From Cryptomeria japonica (Eukaryota > Streptophyta > Pinopsida > Cupressales > Cupressaceae): a stretch of DNA of 64,000 nt. The notes under the pieces are model-generated. The model worked only from the letters and a program-made list of their open reading frames with translations, searched no databases and was not told the origin of the DNA. The stretch's first letter is position 1. The number at the start of each line of letters is the position of its first letter. Of this stretch, positions 43,881 to 56,392 are shown piece by piece. The translations under genes and the position numbers were made by a program. Location of the stretch: NCBI RefSeq assembly GCF_030272615.1, contig NC_081414.1, positions 909,545,009-909,609,008 of the forward strand. The letters run 5' to 3'.

Positions 43881-44839
43881 AATGGCTTTCATTTTCTTAG
43901 GTCCATCTTCAAACCATCCTCAGATATCAAAAATCCTAAATAGACTAACTCATCCTTCATGAAAGTACACTTCTTGATATTGATCATCAACTTTTCTTGT
44001 CTCAACCTCTGTAAAACTTGTCTTAACTTCAACAAATGCACCTCTTTTATTTTACTGAAAATCAGAATGTCATCCAAATGCACAATAACAAACTTACCCA
44101 ATAATTTCTTCAATACCTCATTCATTAGCCTCATGAAAGTACTCGGTGCATTAGTCAATCCAAAAGGCATCACCAACCATTCATATAGTCCTTCATTTGT
44201 CTTAAATGTTGTCTTCCACTCATCACCTTCTTTGATCCTGATCTGATGATATCCACTCTTCAAATCTATCTTTGTAAAGTATTTTTCTCCACTCAAATAG
44301 TCCATTATGTCATCCATCCTAGGCAAAGGAAACTGGTATTTCACTATGATCCTGTTTATTGCTCTTGAATCAGTACACATCCTCCATTCTCCATTCTTCG
44401 TAGGTGTTAATAATGTTGGTACCGCACAAGGTCTCAGACTCTCCCTGATCAAACCTTTCTTCAACAACTCTTACACTTGTCTATTTATTTCTTCATTCTC
44501 TGTCGGTGTCAACCGGTGTGGAACTTTGTAAGGCAAACTAGCTCTGGGAACCAAGTCCATGTAATGACTAATACTTCTAACAGGTGGATATCCATCAGGT
44601 ACATTATCCAAAATGATTTCCTTATATTCTGTCAATAAATATCTTATCTCTTCCGGGTGCTCTTCTTCTAGTTCTGATCTCTTATTCTTCTTGGGAATTA
44701 AGAGAAAACACACATTCTCATGTCTCCGTCCATCCATGAATTTCCTTCCATCTACTAAACAGATTTTGGGATTTGTGCAAACTTCATTCTTGAAAGATTC
44801 TTCAAAAGGCAACAAGGTTTGCTTCATCCCATTGGCCAC
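43881..44839 (-). pseudogene. Element E reverse transcriptase
   Basis: Minus frames 43889-44467 and 44471-44839. Motifs: [53 protein letters not shown]. The catalytic YLDD reads HLDD (44069-44083). One stop (TAG at about 44470) splits the domain where Gln is expected. The upstream part has PPVRSISHYMDLVP, the typical linker before RT. Confidence 0.9.
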
Positions 44840-46248
44840 AATAGTGTATGTATTCTTCCTCCCATCATGTATTGCATGTCTATCAAACTGTCAAGGTATT
44901 CCCAACAAAAGATGACAAATATCCATAGGCATAATATCACACAAAACTTCATCATGATAATTCCCAATTTTCAATTTCACCAACACTGTTAACTTACTAA
45001 CAACTTATGTTCATTCTAAATCCATGCTATCTGATAAGGCTTAGGGTGTTTCAACCTCTCCAATTTCAACTTATTCACCATCTCTTCCAAAACAAGATTA
45101 TCTGACCCACCACTATCAATAACAACTTTACGACACTTACCGGATACCTTACATCTGGTCTTGAATAGATTCTTCCTCTGCAAGGGTACTTCATCTCCTT
45201 CGTTATGACACAAAGCTCTCCTCATCATCAGCAGTTCTCCATCTTCTGATTTATTATCTGATCCGGTGGGGTTTTCTTCCACCACTACTTCTCTTCTGGT
45301 AGCCCCTGTCTTCTTACACTCGAATGCACGGTGTCCTTCTCCTCCACACTTAAATAAAGTTCCTCTAAATTTCCTCTTGTCTTGTCTTCCAAAGTTCTCA
45401 TTCCAGTAACCATCCGGTTCTCTCCTCCAGTAGAAATTTCTATCATCCTTCTGGTATGAGTTACCTTCTTTTCTCACTTCCTTGTCCTTGTTTTGATCTG
45501 TACTAGTTCCTCTTCCTCTCGTATATCCTCTTCCTTCATGAAATCTTCCTTCAATAAAACTTCCACCTCTACCTCTCTGTCTCTGCTCATGTCTTTTCTT
45601 CAATTTATCTTTAGCCTTTAGTGCATACTGGTAAGCCTCTTCAATAGTCTCCAATTTGATCATACTGAGTTCATCTTGTATAGACATCCACAATCCATTC
45701 AAATATCTTGCAATTTGTTCAACTTTATCATCAACATGTCTAGATCTGATGTTCAATTTGTAAAATGCTTCAGTGTACTCCTTCACACTAGATTCCTTTT
45801 GTCTCAAATTCTGCAACTTCCAGAACAAATCCACTTGATAATTTGTCGGTACAAACTTTGATTTCAGCTTAGCAATCATCTTATCCCATGTCTTAATCTT
45901 TTCTTTACCTCTTCTTTGTCTATCAACTTGCAAATGCTCTCACCAAAGAGATGCATGACCTTTCAACTGGGTACAGACATATTTCACCTTCCTCTCTTCT
46001 GCAGTGTTTACAAAATTAAAATACTTCTCCATCTCCAAGATCCAATCCATGAATTCATCTAAATCTAACTTCCCATCATATTCCGGTGGGGTAAATAGAG
46101 GTTTAGTGTTCACCCTAATCAAAACCCTTAAAAAAGTTTCTTCATTCGGATCAACTACTGGTAGGTTTATTCGTTCTATCGGGGATTCTTCTCCTTCATC
46201 TTCACTTACATCTTCAATATTTCGGCCTCTTCTCTGGGTTTTCTCCAT
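44840..46248 (-). pseudogene. Element E gag and protease
   Basis: The gag frame starts at 46248, with FLRVLIRVNTKPLF and YFNFVNTAEERKVKYVCTQL, and is broken by a TGA at 45940-45942 where a second Trp is expected. It continues to 45016 with an RGRG-rich linker and a zinc knuckle FKCGGEGHRAFEC that lacks its first Cys. The protease loop is VVIDSGGSDN (near 45115); the end of the protease (MPMDICHLLLGIP) is in 44840-45015 after stops. Confidence 0.85.
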
Positions 46249-46441
46249 GGCTTCTAATCGGACTTCTATTCCTCACAACATCTCCATCACAGAAGGGTCT
46301 ACATTCCCACGTGCTCCACCATTCCTCATTCCTCTTTGCGCCATTGATTGATGCTAGTCCTCTGCAATTGTAGATCAGATCCACAATTTGCCACCCTGCA
46401 AGAAATAATTCAGGACACGCAACCTCTGGAATGAAACTTTT

Positions 46442-46452
46442 CTCTGATACCA
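46442..46452 (-). other. Primer binding site of element E
   Basis: The minus strand TGGTATCAGAG, two bases after the LTR end TGCTTCA, is the canonical plant tRNA-Met primer site. Confidence 0.9.
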
Positions 46453-46454
46453 CT

Positions 46455-47257
46455 TGAAGCAGTCACCAGTGAGGAGGAACCTCAAGGAGATCATTCTGGA
46501 CCGGTCAACAAGAGTAAACACAATAGAAACACACAAATATGATGGAGACAATGTAGAACAGATAATTTTATTGCATGAAATTTGATTACATCCAACCAGT
46601 AACAACCGGGTTACAACATACCGACACATAGGCCTAGTAGAATAGGTCACAACCAGGAACTTGAATCGAAATATATATCTTCTAGGCATAGTCTATCTAT
46701 CTGATACTCTGATTGACTCTAATTGATTACATTCTAGAGCATGATTACAAATATATATCGATCCAAAGGATCCAGTCAGCCCAAAAGGGATCAAAACTCG
46801 AAGAACAAGACCTAACGTGCAAAATAAACAAGGTTGGCCTCCGCCAAGAGATTCCTTCAAAAAATCGAAAGGATGAAATGTAGATTGCAGGAAAAGGTTG
46901 GCCACACACCAAGGAGCATTGAAATCAACACCCAAGGCTCCATAAGCTTCAGAATTGGTTTCCTATAGATCACTAGAATAGGTCTCAGACAACCGGTAAC
47001 CAAAGAACAACTGGTAACAAGAAACTGTCATGGAAACCGGTAGCGATATTTTGCCAAAAAGTGATCCAAATGTGATGCAGTCTGAAAGAAAGAAAGATGA
47101 TCAAGTCTTCAAGTAGAATCCAACTCCACAATATCCGGTGAGCCAAAACCGAGACACACAGAAAGGAAAACTGAAACCGCAAAAAAAAAAAAAAAAAGAA
47201 AGGAAAATGTTTTTGGTTGATGCAAGATTGTTGTAAACCGAGGATGCTCCTACGTCA
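46455..47257 (-). repeat. 5' LTR of element E
   Basis: 803 bases, minus strand TGACGTAGGAGCATCC to GACTGCTTCA. It holds an A run of about 19 bases at 47180-47198 that is absent from the 3' LTR and accounts for much of the length difference. Confidence 0.85.
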
Positions 47258-48831
47258 TAATTTTAGGTTGAGGATGGGCTATTTGATGTCTATATTGTAT
47301 CTTATGGAAGTTTTCTTCTTTGGGTTCCAGATCTATGTGAAATCTGAGGGTTTTAGGTCTAGTAAAAACTTGTTGTAAGGGGTTTCAGGTCCCCTCAAAA
47401 CATGTTTGATCTATAACAAAAAACTACAAGTTAATTTTTGATATGATCAAACACTATGGTATGGCCAAGCGAGCCTAGAAATGATGGAATATGGGCATGT
47501 ATTGTATTCTTTCTATAACATAGACAAGGTATTTAATGAGAAGATTATTGATATCAATTATTTTGTGGCAAAGACTCCTTAATGGAGGAAAAAGGCTAGA
47601 ATAGTTGTATATATATATTGAATGGCTAAATAGGCCTATGCCATGTTAAAATTGTATTCCAAGGCTCATAAGAAGATGAAGGTTGAGGTGAGAGAATCTT
47701 CAAGGGTAGAAGCAAAATTAGAGGCAAGAGAACAAAGAGACAATGTAAGGACTACTACTAAAAGAAAATAAAAGGAGAAAGAAAAAGATATTCCTCTCAT
47801 CAAGAGTAAGGAAGACCATATTCCTCTCATCAAGAGAATGAATTTTTCTACTTTGCCTCCTCCTACCTCTAGGGAAACCATTCCTTCTCCCCTTAATACA
47901 TATCCAACAAATTTATCTTTAGCTACTCCTCAAACCTCCACTTGTCCAACCAACTTCTTAGACACCAATTCCTTAACCATGTCACACATGCTAAATAGTC
48001 ATTTAAGAAGTTTCTCTTGTTGTTTTAAGAGTCGATCTAGCCCTAGGACTTAAAAGAGGTTGAAAATATCTTCAAAGGTAAAATTTTAATAAGGTGTCAT
48101 TTCCTAGTGTGAAGTCTTTAAGTTACATCTTTACCTCTGAGTGGAGTTTAACATTCATTAGGATTTTAAATACCTTAATCCTTTAAAACATTAACATGTC
48201 TATACCCACATGCCACTAAGAAAAAGGAAAGCCCATCATGCAACTCTACGGTGCTAGATCACTAGGACCCATTTATTTTGATGGGGGCATATAATAGTGA
48301 CATGTAGATCCATGGTGTAAATAGGATGTTCCTTTTTAAAATCTATTTGGCCAAGATCTTTCAAGCATGCCAAAGGTTTACTCAAAATCAAAAAAATTGA
48401 TCTCATCCATCCAAATTGCCTCAATATTCCAAAATTAATGTTCAACATTCAAATTCAAGGGACGACTAGTTACTATTTACAACACGAGCATGAAACACAA
48501 TAATGGTTAAATTAATATTATCGATTGAATTTTGGGTTGTTAAATACAAATAAATATATATATTGGACCATCCTATCTTCTGCAACTCATTGCACTCAAT
48601 TTTGCTTGCTAATTGAAGCTCTAAGAAAAGTTATAGAGAGAAATAGGTTTTCCAAACAATGACTAGCAAAAGCTAATCTTGAACTATAAGTTGAGTCAAT
48701 TTTCAAAATTCTTGCCTTTAAGTCAATAATTTCCAACATAATACATCTAAACAATAATTGAACTCTTTGATTAGTTGAAAAGAAGAACCCTGCTTATAGA
48801 GATAAAAATATGAGCTATAGTAATAGTTAAA
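47258..48831 (+). other. Unassigned sequence with a LINE-like patch
   Basis: At 47330-47410 ggggtttcaggtcccctcaaaac resembles the 3' untranslated end of plant LINEs, but without a poly(A) tail to confirm it. At 47440-47620 plus-strand pieces look like degraded coding sequence of unknown type. No gene is supported. Confidence 0.3.
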
Positions 48832-48914
48832 ATGAGTAAGAAGGTGGTTGTCTTTGGGCCCTCAAGGAAATTAGATAAAGAATTTTTTAGGTAGATAGAG
48901 GTAAAGAGGGTATC

Positions 48915-50276
48915 TGATGGGGTTCACCTAGCTTGCTCACACTTCACCTAGTTGTTGTTGCTCAATTCCACCAACTCTCTAGGTCTAGCTATGCTCTAAG
49001 ACCTCCAAGTCCTTGTCAATCTCTTCTAGGGATTGCTTCTTGTCAATCTCAAGGTGTTTGCATCAAGTGTTTAACTAGGAACCCTACCAATTCAAAGAGT
49101 TTCCCACATGCTCATCATTGTTGTCTTGACCTCAATTTGTCAATCTTACCTCCTACTGTTGTGAATTGTTGTAGAGATGTGGAGGTGGCTTATAACATGA
49201 TTTGAATACCTTTTGGGTCCATTTGAGGTTTGCATCCATTAGCTTTCTTACCAGTTTCACCATTTTGCCTAGAAAAGGGCTACAAGGAATGAGCCCCTAT
49301 TAAGCCTCCAAAATCTGGTTTTCTAGGGCTTAAAGGAAAACGGTCCAAAAGACCTTGAAACAAGGTTTGATTTTATTCAATCTTACACCTATCCCCAAGT
49401 TATTTCATTGGTTTTGGTTTTTCAACCCACCGTACAATGCCCTAACCCAAAAAATAAGGGTTTTGAAGGGTTTCTAGACCTTCTAACCGGCAGTGACTGG
49501 TCAAGTTTGTGAAATGGGAATCAAATGGTCTCGTCAAGGATTCTCCTTGCATTGGAAACTCTGTAAGACCTTCATGGACCCCTCCAAAAGGTTTGGTTGT
49601 CGTTTTATGCTCACCCCTACACTTTACACTCCAATTTCACCTTGTCTTCTCTAGCCAGGTTGCTCCTGGACTCGCCTAGAACAAGGTGACAGTCATATCA
49701 ATCTTCATCTCTAGAACTTCTCCCTGCATATGTACACTATAAAAGTGGTTTCCTTCCATTTCCCAATAGGCTATGATGGTAGCATGGAGGGATTTCATGG
49801 GGCAACCATTTTACACAAAATTGCTATGTACAAGCCAAAACTAGTTGTTTGAAAACAAAACTTGGAAAACACCAACACACACTAGCTACAAAGCTTGAAA
49901 CTGAAATGAATAACTCTGAAACACACCAAAGAAACTCAATCCATTTGTATTCACATTATGAACAAAATAAGCTAAAATAGTGTCAAATAGTCCGAAAATG
50001 AGTAGTTTCAGAATGTTGAACATACAAAAACAAAAATCCAACCTTGGTAACCATGCAAGAGGAGGTTATTATAGTCTTCCCCATGTGTGGAGGCATTCTA
50101 GAGCATTTTTCTATCCCTAACTCCATCACTAAGTATTTTAGGACAAAAATTGTCATGACAACTTTTGTAACTTTGCACTTTTTGCTTTTCTAACCTATGA
50201 AACCCATTCTAAGTCTCCACCTTCTTCCCAAATTTCTTATCCACCTTTCACTCCATCTTTTTCACCTTCTCATACA
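48915..50276 (-). repeat. Solo LTR of the element C family (diverged)
   Basis: The minus strand shares a series of landmarks with the C LTRs in the same order: AAAGCAAAAAGTGCAAAGTT and caacttttgt (palindrome region), ATTGTACGG, CCTTGTAGCCCT with TAGGCAAAA, and an end near CCCCATCA. The ends are approximate. Flanks gtatc (48910-48914) and ttatg (50277-50281) match at three of five bases, so the duplication is not convincing. ORF H reads on both sides of it. Confidence 0.6.
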
Positions 50277-50346
50277 TTATGGATGATTTTTCCAGCTATG
50301 TCACATAGTATCTAACATTGGAGGACAAAAATATTCTAGAAGACCA

Positions 50347-51252
50347 TGTTGGCATTATACACTCAGATGAGAAAGGTGGATGTTGTGATTGATGGCAACA
50401 AGGTTCCACTAGCTCAACTGGCCATAAAATTCACCTACCTACATCGACAGATACAACAAGGCTTATTCACATCAACAACCATTTTACACCGACAGAAGAT
50501 TATCCCAACATTCCAGGCCGACCTGACAATAAGTATTGTATATGCAAAATAAATTGTAATGTAAATTATAATTGTATGGTCGACATGTTGTATTGTAAAG
50601 ACTCATATATTTATGAGTTCTTGTAGGTCATTTAGAAAGAAGTAAGTGGTAATATGAGTTAAGATAGGATATGATAGCAAATAGTTGTATATGCATTTTG
50701 ATGTGTTTATTTTGGAGTGAATAAGAAGTAGAGCAGAGTGAAGACTATCCTGTATAAGAAGAATCATTTGACAACATACCGGCTAGGATTTTTGGTAGAG
50801 ACATAACCTATATCAGATAGAGCACAACAACAAACTCATCCAACATTTTGATGCAAGTTGTAAGAGCTCATTTTATGTTTACATCAATGTAATGTTGTAG
50901 TCAGTGAGACTCCACTTTTTTTGTTGAGCAGTGAGCTCTAGGCAGTTGGCCTTCCTGCATGTGCAGGCCCCTTTTGTACTAAGTAATATTTATTCATATG
51001 GCCAGTGAGTAAATATTATGGGTCACAAATCCCACCGGGATTTTTCCCTTACTGGGTTTCCTTGCCAAAATATTTGTGTTATGGTGTGCATTGATGTTGA
51101 TTCCTTTATTTCTCTTTACTGCGTTATTGTTTGTTTACTGACATATTAATCTCAGTTACAAAATTGTAAATAAGTTTAAATCTTTCATTTACCGGTTAGA
51201 CACTGATTCACCCCCCCTCTCAATTTCTTTGGGATTAATCAATTATATAACA
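50347..51252 (+). repeat. 5' LTR of element F
   Basis: 906 bases, TGTTGGCATTATACACTC to TTATATAACA. It contains cattgatggcaa-type words near its start and a CACCCCCCCTCTC block near its end. Confidence 0.95.
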
Positions 51253-51254
51253 AT

Positions 51255-51270
51255 TGGTATCAAAGCCTGG
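51255..51270 (+). other. Primer binding site of element F
   Basis: tggtatcaaagcctgg, two bases after the LTR end. One G-to-A difference from the usual TGGTATCAGAGC. Confidence 0.9.
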
Positions 51271-51323
51271 TCCTCTATTTGCAAAAGCGTAATAGCTTGA
51301 GGAGGATTCTGAAACCGGTACCC

Positions 51324-52439
51324 ATGGAAAGTTTGAGACAATAGTTGGAAGCGACTCTTGAAGATTTTGATTCAGAAAAATTAAAAAATATCAAACTGGA
51401 AGAAGAACTCAGATCTGCTCAAGAATTCATCAAAGCACTTCAAGAAAACCTGGTCATGGCACAAAGTAGGAGAAAAGAATCACATAAGCAAATGCAAAAA
51501 CAAGATGATGAAGAAAAAGGAACTCTCAAAGATATTGGAGAGAAACTAAGACAAGAGAACAATAACATGAAGAATGAGATGCAAGACTTAACCATGAGAC
51601 TATGTAAGGATATTGAAGATAGAAAGAAGAATCGGGAAGATTTGGCCAGATGACTTAATGAAAGATCAGATGAATCTATAAGGCTTAGTCATGAAAATGA
51701 TATGCTTAAAACAAAGTTGATTCAGATGCAACATGATAAAGAGGAACTTATGAGACAAATTAGTAGTTTGGAAAGTGAATTCGTCACTACAAATGAATAC
51801 AAAGACAAATTCAAAAAAAGCTCAACCAAGCTTGATGATTTGTTGAAAAATCAAAGACTTGATAAAGATGCAGCTGGACTTGGATTTGAACATGAAGAAA
51901 GTTCTAGAACTGCAAATAATCATGATCACAACAAACTGGTAAGGCAACCTAATGCTTATAAATTCAATGGAAAATATTTTAATTGCATCAAATTTGGTCA
52001 TAGAGAAAATCAATGCAGATATAGGAATAATAAGAATACAAACTCATTTACCAGTCAATGTTCCAAATGCAATAAAAATGGTCATCAATCAAATGATTGC
52101 AGAATGAATGTAAAATGCTATGCTTGTGGTAGATTTGGACATCTATCTAATCAATGCAGAACTCAAACCGAGCAAGGTTATGGAAAAGCTATTCAAAGAA
52201 ACAATGTAACTTGTTATGCATGCAACAAGATTGGGCATATTGCAAGATTTTGCAAAAGTAAGAATGTACCGGCAAACAACAAAGGATCTAATGACAAAGG
52301 CAAAGAAAAGGTGAATGAAATCAAGCAAGAATTCTCTAAACAATGGGTCAAGAAGACAGATCAAAGAAATGATGAATCTGGCTCTGCACCGGCAAAACAA
52401 AGCAATCCTGCACTAGCAGGAAATTCTTCATCTAACTAA
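51324..52439 (+). pseudogene. Element F gag with coiled coil and zinc knuckles
   Basis: The ATG at 51324 starts one frame that runs to 52439 apart from two stops: TAG at about 51342 and TGA at about 51651. The first 200 residues are charged and coiled-coil-like (for example LEEELRSAQEFIKALQENL). Then come four CCHC modules: the first has lost a Cys (FNCIKFGHRENQC), and CSKCNKNGHQSNDC, CYACGRFGHLSNQC and CYACNKIGHIARFC are intact. A Lys/Asn/Ser-rich tail follows. Three or more knuckles in a row is more than in most LTR element gags, which have one or two. The role is RNA binding and packaging. With just two point stops, it has decayed little. Confidence 0.85.
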
Positions 52440-52604
52440 GGAATAATCCTTAGGAGTAAGGCAACTAATTGAAGATCATCTATTTTTCCCCTTAGATAAT
52501 GGTAAGAATTCATAATCCTTCTTTACCAGCACATATGTTGAGTTACAATAGAAATTCACTTAACCGACGAAGCATTTAATGTGGTTGTTAGTTAACTTTT
52601 TGTC

Positions 52605-52611
52605 TATAAAG
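52605..52611 (+). promoter_or_regulatory. Possible internal promoter (TATA box) before ORF2 of F
   Basis: tataaag lies about 150 bases upstream of the ORF2 ATG at 52757, followed by an A/C-rich stretch like a plant 5' untranslated leader. This is inference from position and motif alone. Confidence 0.35.
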
Positions 52612-52756
52612 CATTGAAATTTCTCATTTTGACTCACCAAGCATTCAAAGAGCACAAAAGTAGAGCACCGACATTCAAGAGTGAAGAAGCAAAGATTTTC
52701 TAGGGCATCCAAGGTTTTCACTTGCATTCAACAGAAAAAGGTATTTATTTTGTGTC

Positions 52757-55700
52757 ATGGCTTCTTCATCTTTCATTCTTGAATTCATAGCAAACCCTAC
52801 TGTTGTGGAGAATATCAAACGTCCTAGGCCATTTTTTAAGATAATTCCTTAGATAGCTAAGATGGATGACTCTATTGAAGCATTTTCAAAAATTCTGAAG
52901 GGAGTCACATTCGCAGAAGACCCTAGGGCATACATTCACTGTAATATTGAAGATTTGTCTGAGGAGATAAAGAACATGTTTATGAAAGTCATCACAAACA
53001 ACCAAGGTGTAATCAAACCTGAACATAAGATTGTGGAAGATTTAGGGTTAGTAGACATCCTTTATATGCCTGAATTCAAAGATGAAATTGTCCAATATGT
53101 TCTAAGTAGAGTTCACGGTGAATTCTTATGGCTTGACACCGTCTTCAAAAATCACCAAGGAAGCTATTAAAGTTGTTATAGGTTTACCCTCTACTGGCAC
53201 AAGGCCTGAGAAGAAGAAGAAAATTCCAAACAAAGGTGTTATGGATCTAACCGATGCTACATCTGATAAAAAATCACTCAAGGTAAGTGACATAAATGAT
53301 GACAATGTTAAATATATTGGTTACAAGGTTGCACATACAAATAGGTTAAATTTTGTTTCCAGTCTATGCATTCATAGTGCTTATGAAATGGTAAATAGTA
53401 ATGCAAAAATTGATCTTTATGAATGGTTAAAAGATGAATTGATAGATAACTTGGACAAAATCAAGGGTGATAAAAAGGGAACATTCAAATTTGGGAATTT
53501 AATTGTATGTTTGATGCTATACTTCTCAAAGGAGATTCCTGGCATAGGCCATAGAGATTTTGCCTATGCTATTTTTGTTGGAAAACATATTAAGGAGGCA
53601 ATTTCCGGCATGGGTTAAGAAGGAAAAAAGAAAGTAAAGGATTACTTCAAAAACTTTCAAGCAAAAATGAAGCAAAGGGAAAGAATCCCTCAGAGTATTG
53701 TTGATAAGTATGACAAATTAATATGCTTTGTTATAAAGTGAGATGAAATATGGATGGAGGCTGTCACACCTAGAACTGTTTGGGTAACAGAAATGGGATA
53801 TGAAGTGGATACCAACATTCTGGAAACTTATGCCAAGAGACTTCTAGATGCCCTATCGGAACCTACTGAGAAGATCTTTGGCACTGTTGAAACCATAGAG
53901 AAAGATATTGCTATTCATAAGCAAAGAAAGAAAAAGGATAAAACATTGAAAGATGCTGCAAAATTTGTCGAAGATGTTACCAAGGGATTATTGAAAATTG
54001 AACAGTTGAGTGATGTTGCTGCAAGCATAAAAGAAAGAAATTTTGACCAGCAACCAGAAACACATGTTTCCCCTTGTTGTTACCTCATCTGAGATTGATA
54101 GTGACAAAGCTGTAGAATTTAAAAGGGTGGATAGGAAGAAGAGAAAATCTCCACCGAAACTTTCTCCATCACCTAAGAAAACAAGTACACTTAGAAAGAA
54201 AGAACAGGGTGTGAGAGAACCTAGTGGTCCAAAGAAGAATATTACATAGAAGCAACTGGCACCAAAGAAATTTGATACACTTTCCCCGACACAGCTCGTT
54301 AACGAAATAATTTAGGATGGTAATCTTAGCAATGTTAGTAAGTTTTATCATTCTTTTGATGATTCGGATAAGAACACTATTGAAGAAAGCATAATCTTGT
54401 ATTTAGATATATATAAGAAAGTTCTTATTGAAGTCATTGATTTTCTCCCCAGTGACTTATATCTAAGACTTGAGGGAAAAAGAATGTCCATCATGGAATT
54501 GGATAAGAAATTGAAGGTTGAAGTATTGTTGGTTGTTCATCTAGCTAAGTCTAGACAAGAAATAGATGAATTGATAGCAGAAGCTAACATAACTATTTTT
54601 GTAAGTGGTCACTGGCAAGTAAGCCTCATGGCCAGCAAGATAAAGGAAATCATAGATGAGACAACAGACAAATGGGATGTTTTCTTTGTGGAGAAAGAGA
54701 AAAGAGAAGAAAAAGAAAGACAAAAAGCTGACAAATCTTTTACTAAGGTATATCAAAAAGGAAATAAAGGGAAGAATAAAGTTGGCAGTGTTCCTGACTT
54801 AAAAATAAAAGATAACTTACCACCACTCGCTTAGGACACCCACCGGTAGTAGCAGAGGTACAGGAAGAAGTACAAAATCAACCCGCAGAAAAGACAATGT
54901 TAGAGGAAGAAAAAGCAACAGATGTCTTTGATCTCGAGTCAAACATTCTATTCACAATGAAGGTTGATACTCAGAACATCAACATTAGAATGGATGATAC
55001 ATCTATTCCAGAAATTGGTAAGGACCACCCCACTGACACTCCTTTAAATATTGATATTGATAAAATAATTATTGATGATGCGAATAAAGTTATAGATAAA
55101 GAAAGCTTTGAGGAGAAGAAATCAGAATCTGTAAATATTGAGATTTGTGACTCACCGGTAAAGGCAGTTGACACTCAACAGGATATAAGTAATGATGACA
55201 TACATATAGATACTACTAAGGGCATCGATGTTGAGATACCGATAGATAAAGAACAAGAACAAACAACATCTGAACTGACAAAGGATAAGAATGAGAATAA
55301 GGAAGAGAAAGAGATTAAGATAACTGAACAGAAAATAGAGGAAGGGTCAAAGAAATCATGAGAAGAGAAGAAAGATATTGCAAAACCTAGCACCTCTCCT
55401 AGTACTTCTATTTTGGATTTCAGACCAACATTTGTCACAGAAGTATTATTGGATTCTATAAAGAAAATAATGGAGTGTAATGCCTTAGCATTTAAGGCTA
55501 TCGATGATTCTCTATCGATTTTGTAGATGATTGCACCGAAGTGCAAGATAGATCATATTATTGGCTCGATAGGTAAATTGGACACATTGTCCAAATTCAT
55601 TTCTGCTAACATTCAGTCATTAGACAAAATAAATGAGGAGACTATTCAAGAAAAAGTTGATAAAGAAAAGGAGGTATTCTTTGGAAAAACAATAAAGGAA

Positions 55701-56073
55701 TGTACTTAGCAGTTTGATACATTGCTATCGGCATAAAATTCTACCATTTTAGAGTATAAGGAATTATATCGGGAAGCTTGTAAACCACATCAACTAACAA
55801 AAGATATTGATAATCAGATCAGAAAAACTCAAAAAGGAAATTGATGATATTGCAGATAACATAATTGATTCTTTGAAACTAACATCAATCATAGAACAGG
55901 AGATGGCTATACATGAGGAGAAGATTGAAAATCTCAAAAAAGAAAAGGCAAGACTGAAAATGAAAACCATGGAGTTGAAGATTAAGTTTGGTCCAAGATT
56001 GGACAATCTAATCACTCACCGAAATGCACTATCAAAGGCTACAATTAAAGGAGATAGATCACCGGAACAGTAA
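52757..56073 (+). pseudogene. Element F ORF2: large protein of unknown function
   Basis: The ATG at 52757 starts MASSSFILEFIANPTVVENI. The frame then passes through several open pieces in all three frames (52862-53170, 53118-54092, 54043-54834, 54897-55709, 55807-56073), broken by about eight stops and four frameshifts. The sum is roughly 1,000-1,100 codons. The N-terminal half (to about 54090) is globular in composition, with KFGNLIVCLMLYFSKEIPGI and RTVWVTEMGYEVDTNI. The middle is basic and Ser/Pro-rich (54120-54250). A second globular block (54350-54700) follows, then an acidic region (54900-55360) and a C-terminal coiled coil (55810-56000). None of the RT, integrase, RNase H or protease motifs occurs. 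I do not recognise the family and assign no function. Confidence 0.7.
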
Positions 56074-56392
56074 ATGCACTATCTTATCAAAATGATCAAA
56101 CAAAAAAAAACAATAATTACCGACAGTACGAAGTTCATGCAGGATCTAAACTTAGTTCTTGCAGATACTTTTCAAGTTGTACACAACAGACTTCAGGGTT
56201 CTAAGTAATTTTTTGAATTTTTAGAAATTATTTTTGACATCCTTTGTCATTGATGCCAAAGGGGGAGTGGTATGGTGAGAAAAATGAACTGAGTAAAGTA
56301 TGCAGAAGATGAACAGATCATTTTCTTAGGGGGAGCACTCACAGTTTTTGTTTTTTCTCATGAGTTTTGCCATCAATGCTAAAGGGGGAGAT
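56074..56392 (+). other. Element F 3' untranslated region with two PPT-like tracts
   Basis: The proximal PPT, aaagggggagat, ends at 56392 directly before the 3' LTR. A second tract, aaagggggagtgg, lies about 120 bases upstream (near 56260) in similar context (cattgatgcc before it, ccatcaatgct before the proximal one). The word ccatcaatg here is the inverse of cattgatgg in the LTR start. Confidence 0.8.

Larger units (their letters stand above)
41016..47257 (-). mobile_element. Element E: decayed chromovirus (Ty3/gypsy)
   Basis: A 6.24-kb minus-strand element with LTRs 46455-47257 (5') and 41016-41790 (3'), a canonical PBS, gag, protease, RT, RNase H, integrase and chromodomain remnants in Ty3/gypsy order. 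The flanks tattg (41011-41015) and taatt (47258-47262) agree at only three of five bases, so no clear target duplication is seen. Multiple stops and frameshifts make it inactive. Confidence 0.9.
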
